This document shows, piece after piece, positions 8,463 through 9,570 of a stretch of DNA of 9,570 nucleotides; within the stretch, counting starts at the first letter, position 1, and every line of letters begins with the position of its first letter. This DNA comes from Tatlockia sp. (GTDB lineage Bacteria > Cyanobacteriota > Cyanobacteriia > Cyanobacteriales > Chroococcidiopsidaceae). The notes under the pieces were generated by a model. It worked only from the letters and a program-made list of their open reading frames with translations. It was not told the origin of the DNA and did not search any database. The stretch is taken from positions 1 to 9,570 of the forward strand of contig JACCVJ010000386.1 in NCBI GenBank assembly GCA_013698215.1. Reading direction: 5' to 3'. Both the position numbers and the translations under genes were made by a program.

Positions 8463-8509
8463 TTTACACTTATAAGCCATTAAAACTCAATAAATAACAA
8501 AAGTGTAAA
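8463..8509. repeat. 9-bp inverted repeat TTTACACTT / AAGTGTAAA
   Basis: TTTACACTT (8463-8471) and its exact reverse complement AAGTGTAAA (8501-8509) have centres 38 bp apart. A third copy of the core, AAGTGTAA, lies at 8564-8571 in the same orientation as the second and 63 bp from it, about six helical turns. The third copy touches the minus-strand TATAAT at 8576-8571. The arrangement would suit a dimeric regulator, but that is inference. Confidence 0.45.
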
Positions 8510-8624
8510 GGTATGCACAATAAAAATCACACAAGGAATTTAGCTTGCATTCTGTTTTGGGGCAAGTGTAATTATACTGAGAAATAATTTTTTTTTGATA
8601 CTTGTTTTTAATGAAAGTACAGTA

Positions 8625-8645
8625 GCATAAAAATGTATTTTATGC
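8625..8645. repeat. 8-bp inverted repeat GCATAAAA / TTTTATGC
   Basis: Perfect 8-bp arms at 8625-8632 and 8638-8645 separated by ATGTA. The 21-bp dyad with a short odd spacer has the shape of an operator for a dimeric helix-turn-helix protein. It is not followed by a T-run on either strand, so a terminator role is unlikely. No function is assigned. Confidence 0.4.
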
Positions 8646-8748
8646 CTGAATTGTTGTTAAATAATCAAGGATATAACAACCTTTGAATATTACAATAAAA
8701 TATCAATAAACTTTAAGGTCTAAAACTAAATTCTAGATACTGACACTG

Positions 8749-8776
8749 AAGTATAAATTAAAGTTAATTTATACTT
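8749..8776. repeat. 13-bp perfect inverted repeat with a 2-nt centre
   Basis: AAGTATAAATTAA (8749-8761) is followed by AG and then by its exact reverse complement TTAATTTATACTT (8764-8776). It lies about 42 nt past the stop of the acetyltransferase gene. As RNA it would form an A/U-rich stem, but no U-tract follows on the minus strand, so it is not a standard terminator. It may stabilise or process the transcript end, or be a protein-binding dyad. Confidence 0.5.
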
Positions 8777-8817
8777 TGCTCTCTTTTGCTCCTAAAATAT
8801 CAATATTGAGGCAAGTA

Positions 8818-9357
8818 TCAAATTATACGTTGTTTTGAGGGTTGAGCAGGGTTGCCAGCATAGATAGTCATAGGTTGAAGACTGCGCCCAGTAACACTAG
8901 CTAAAGCTAAAACAGCCCCGGCTCCTACCGTAACACCAGGGCCAACGATCGCACGAGCCGCAATCCAGCTACCTTGTTGGATATGAATGGGGGCAGGAAT
9001 AAGTTTAAAATTGCGATCCCTATAATCATGGTTCCCCGTACACAAATACACGTCTTGAGATAGGCAAACATGGCTTTCAATCGTAATTTGGGCAACATTA
9101 TCTAGCCAAGCATTTTCGCCAATCCATACATAGTCGCCTATAGTCAAGCGCCAAGGAAATTTTATCTTTACGCCGGGTTTAATAGTTACTTTTTGCCCAA
9201 TTTCTGCACCAAAGCGGCGTAAAATCCAAACTTTGAAGCCTGTAAAGGGCAGCCAATAGCTGCGAAAGAGTGGAGAGCCAACAAAGTACCAAAGAAGTTG
9301 TTTAACCAGGGTTGCGCCGGGGGTATAAGTGCCAACAGTGTAATTGTCTAGACGCAT
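8818..9357 (-). CDS. wcaF: WcaF-like hexapeptide-repeat O-acetyltransferase
   Basis: Likely acetyl-CoA-dependent O-acetylation of a sugar in the exopolysaccharide repeat unit, in the cytoplasm. From the ATG at 9357 the product has 179 residues, close to the roughly 182 of E. coli WcaF. It has the family N-terminus (MRLDNYTVGTYTPG, then KQLLWYF), the RRFGAEIG to VKIKFPWRLTIGDYVWIG block (47-80), isoleucine/valine-rich hexapeptide repeats of a left-handed beta helix (about 53-153), the loop CTGNHD with likely catalytic His110, and the closing AGNPA (167-171). An in-frame TTG at 9375 would add six residues (MRRYSR); I prefer the ATG because family members as I know them begin near MRLDNYT, though neither start has a good Shine-Dalgarno sequence. 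It follows the group II intron end by under 100 nt and is separated by 525 nt from the glycosyltransferase. A maltose- or serine-type acetyltransferase is less likely given the WcaF-like N-terminus. Confidence 0.9.
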   Translation of the reverse strand: MRLDNYTVGTYTPGATLVKQLLWYFVGSPLFRSYWLPFTGFKVWILRRFGAEIGQKVTIKPGVKIKFPWRLTIGDYVWIGENAWLDNVAQITIESHVCLSQDVYLCTGNHDYRDRNFKLIPAPIHIQQGSWIAARAIVGPGVTVGAGAVLALASVTGRSLQPMTIYAGNPAQPSKQRII

Positions 9358-9444
9358 TCGACTATATCTACGCAAGCTCTTTTGAAACTGACTTTAGTAT
9401 CCGCTATCTGAAACTTACTCAATTCTACCAACGTAGCCTTGAAG
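9358..9444 (-). other. Predicted 3' exon / gap between group II intron and wcaF
   Basis: If the intron ends at 9445, this is the DNA into which it inserted. Two minus-strand frames could be the tail of an interrupted gene: one gives LQGYVGRIE and stops at TAA 9417-9415; the other stays open for 31 codons (ending CVDIVECV) and stops at TAG 9350-9348, overlapping the acetyltransferase ATG by 10 nt as operon genes often do. I recognise neither. The insertion could also be purely intergenic. Confidence 0.4.
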
Positions 9445-9484
9445 ATTAAAGTCAGTGAAGGGGTCGCCCCCTCCACTGCTCTAC
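9445..9484 (-). ncRNA. Group II intron domain VI with bulged branch-point adenosine
   Basis: The minus strand forms an 11-bp hairpin, CAGTGGAGGGG (9478-9468) with CCCCTTCACTG (9463-9453), capped by GCGA. One G-U pair interrupts otherwise Watson-Crick pairing. Below it an unpaired A (9452) is followed by pairing of CTTTA (9451-9447) with TAGAG (9483-9479). The bulged A is the eighth nucleotide from the predicted 3' end, where the lariat branch point should be, and the intron ends in AT, fitting the AY rule. Confidence 0.87.
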
Positions 9485-9485
9485 A

Positions 9486-9519
9486 AAACGGAACGTGATA
9501 GTTTCCCATCATTCCGCTC
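9486..9519 (-). ncRNA. Group II intron domain V, catalytic hairpin
   Basis: 34 nt, the canonical length. GAGCGGAAT (9519-9511) pairs with GTTCCGTTT (9494-9486) as a 9-bp lower helix with G-U pairs at expected places. A 2-nt bulge AC (9496-9495) is followed by a 5-bp upper helix, GATGG (9510-9506) with CTATC (9501-9497), closed by a GAAA tetraloop (9505-9502). The catalytic AGC triad is at 9518-9516. Every diagnostic element is intact, so the ribozyme core is not visibly decayed. Confidence 0.92.
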
Positions 9520-9570
9520 CTCAATAAAACGGCTGTTGTCATCAGAACGTCATTACCAACGTATCGTTAT

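Larger units (their letters stand above)
8293..8817. other. 525-nt A/T-rich intergenic region with clustered inverted repeats
   Basis: No credible gene: all frames are short and there is no RNA gene I recognise. The stretch is visibly richer in A and T than the flanking genes. It lies between two minus-strand genes, so it must hold the 3' end of the acetyltransferase transcript and probably a promoter for the glycosyltransferase. It contains several perfect inverted repeats: 8463-8471 with 8501-8509; 8594-8604 with 8812-8822; 8625-8632 with 8638-8645; 8653-8659 with 8674-8680; and 8749-8761 with 8764-8776. There is also a 12-nt direct repeat AAAATATCAATA at 8697-8708 and 8794-8805. A minus-strand TATAAT (8576-8571) exists but lacks a recognisable -35 partner. 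None of the hairpins is followed by a T-run on the minus strand, so no classical terminator is seen. Confidence 0.75.
9426..9563. repeat. 10-bp direct repeat TACCAACGTA bracketing the domain V/VI block
   Basis: Identical copies lie at 9426-9435 (in the predicted 3' exon, 10 nt from the splice site) and 9554-9563 (inside the intron, 35 nt before domain V), offset by 128 bp. The match stops at 10 nt on both sides apart from a shared base two positions away. Confidence 0.5.
9445..9570 (-). mobile_element. 3' end of a group II intron (domains V and VI), cut by the window edge
   Basis: The minus strand folds into consecutive, well-formed group II domains V and VI, ending at a predicted splice site after TTTAAT (9450-9445). 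Group II introns are self-splicing ribozymes, and most bacterial ones encode a reverse transcriptase/maturase in domain IV that allows retrohoming. Only about 50 nt upstream of domain V are visible. In each frame a stop codon appears within nine codons of the right edge, which fits the usual end of a maturase gene shortly before domain V but does not prove one is present. A truncated 3' fragment without a maturase is the main alternative. A 64-codon frame over 9348-9542 runs through the folded RNA and is not considered a gene. Confidence 0.88.

Noticed and set aside
8749..8776. 13-bp inverted repeat as a rho-independent terminator of wcaF
   Set aside because: The stem is A/T-rich and no T-run follows on the minus strand.
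8293..8817. CRISPR array or tRNA gene in the long gap
   Set aside because: The repeats are short and not regularly spaced, and no cloverleaf or T-loop consensus was seen.
9348..9542. 64-codon minus-strand reading frame as a small protein gene
   Set aside because: It runs straight through group II intron domains V and VI and into the 3' exon. The product has no recognisable domain, and the RNA fold explains the sequence.

Overview
The window is cyanobacterial. Eight perfect copies of the HIP1 octamer GCGATCGC lie between positions 697 and 5465, and the left-hand gene resembles HmpF, a cyanobacterial type IV pilus motility factor. The species cannot be fixed from this sequence.

Layout. The plus strand carries only the 3' part of the hmpF-like coiled-coil gene (1-1277). 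It converges, with a 13-nt gap, on a long minus-strand series. Read in the direction of transcription (right to left), this series is: the 3' terminus of a group II intron (9445 to beyond the right edge); a WcaF-type hexapeptide acetyltransferase (8818-9357); a 525-nt A/T-rich gap with several inverted repeats; a GT4 glycosyltransferase (6985-8292); a 148-nt gap with a weak promoter candidate; a Wzc-like polysaccharide co-polymerase/tyrosine kinase (4572-6836); an outer-membrane beta-barrel protein with a soluble N-terminal domain (2279-4558); and tilS, the tRNA(Ile) lysidine synthetase (1291-2274). The kinase, barrel and tilS genes are 13 and 4 nt apart and are probably one transcript.

How the genes fit together. 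The acetyltransferase, glycosyltransferase and Wzc-like kinase suggest part of an exopolysaccharide locus: sugar transfer, O-acetylation, and chain-length or export control. The barrel protein is placed as if it were the outer-membrane partner, but it does not look like a Wza-type exporter, so its role is open. tilS is a housekeeping gene that appears to ride on the end of this operon. No flippase, polymerase, Wza or phosphatase gene is in the window.

The most interesting stretch is the right edge. On the minus strand 9486-9519 folds as a canonical group II intron domain V, followed by a domain VI with a bulged adenosine 8 nt from a predicted 3' splice site at 9445/9444. The 64-codon reading frame across this stretch is therefore probably not a gene. 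Two further oddities surround it: a 10-bp direct repeat bracketing the DV/DVI block, and a 10-nt segment of the 3' exon that is perfectly complementary to the branch-point strand of domain VI.
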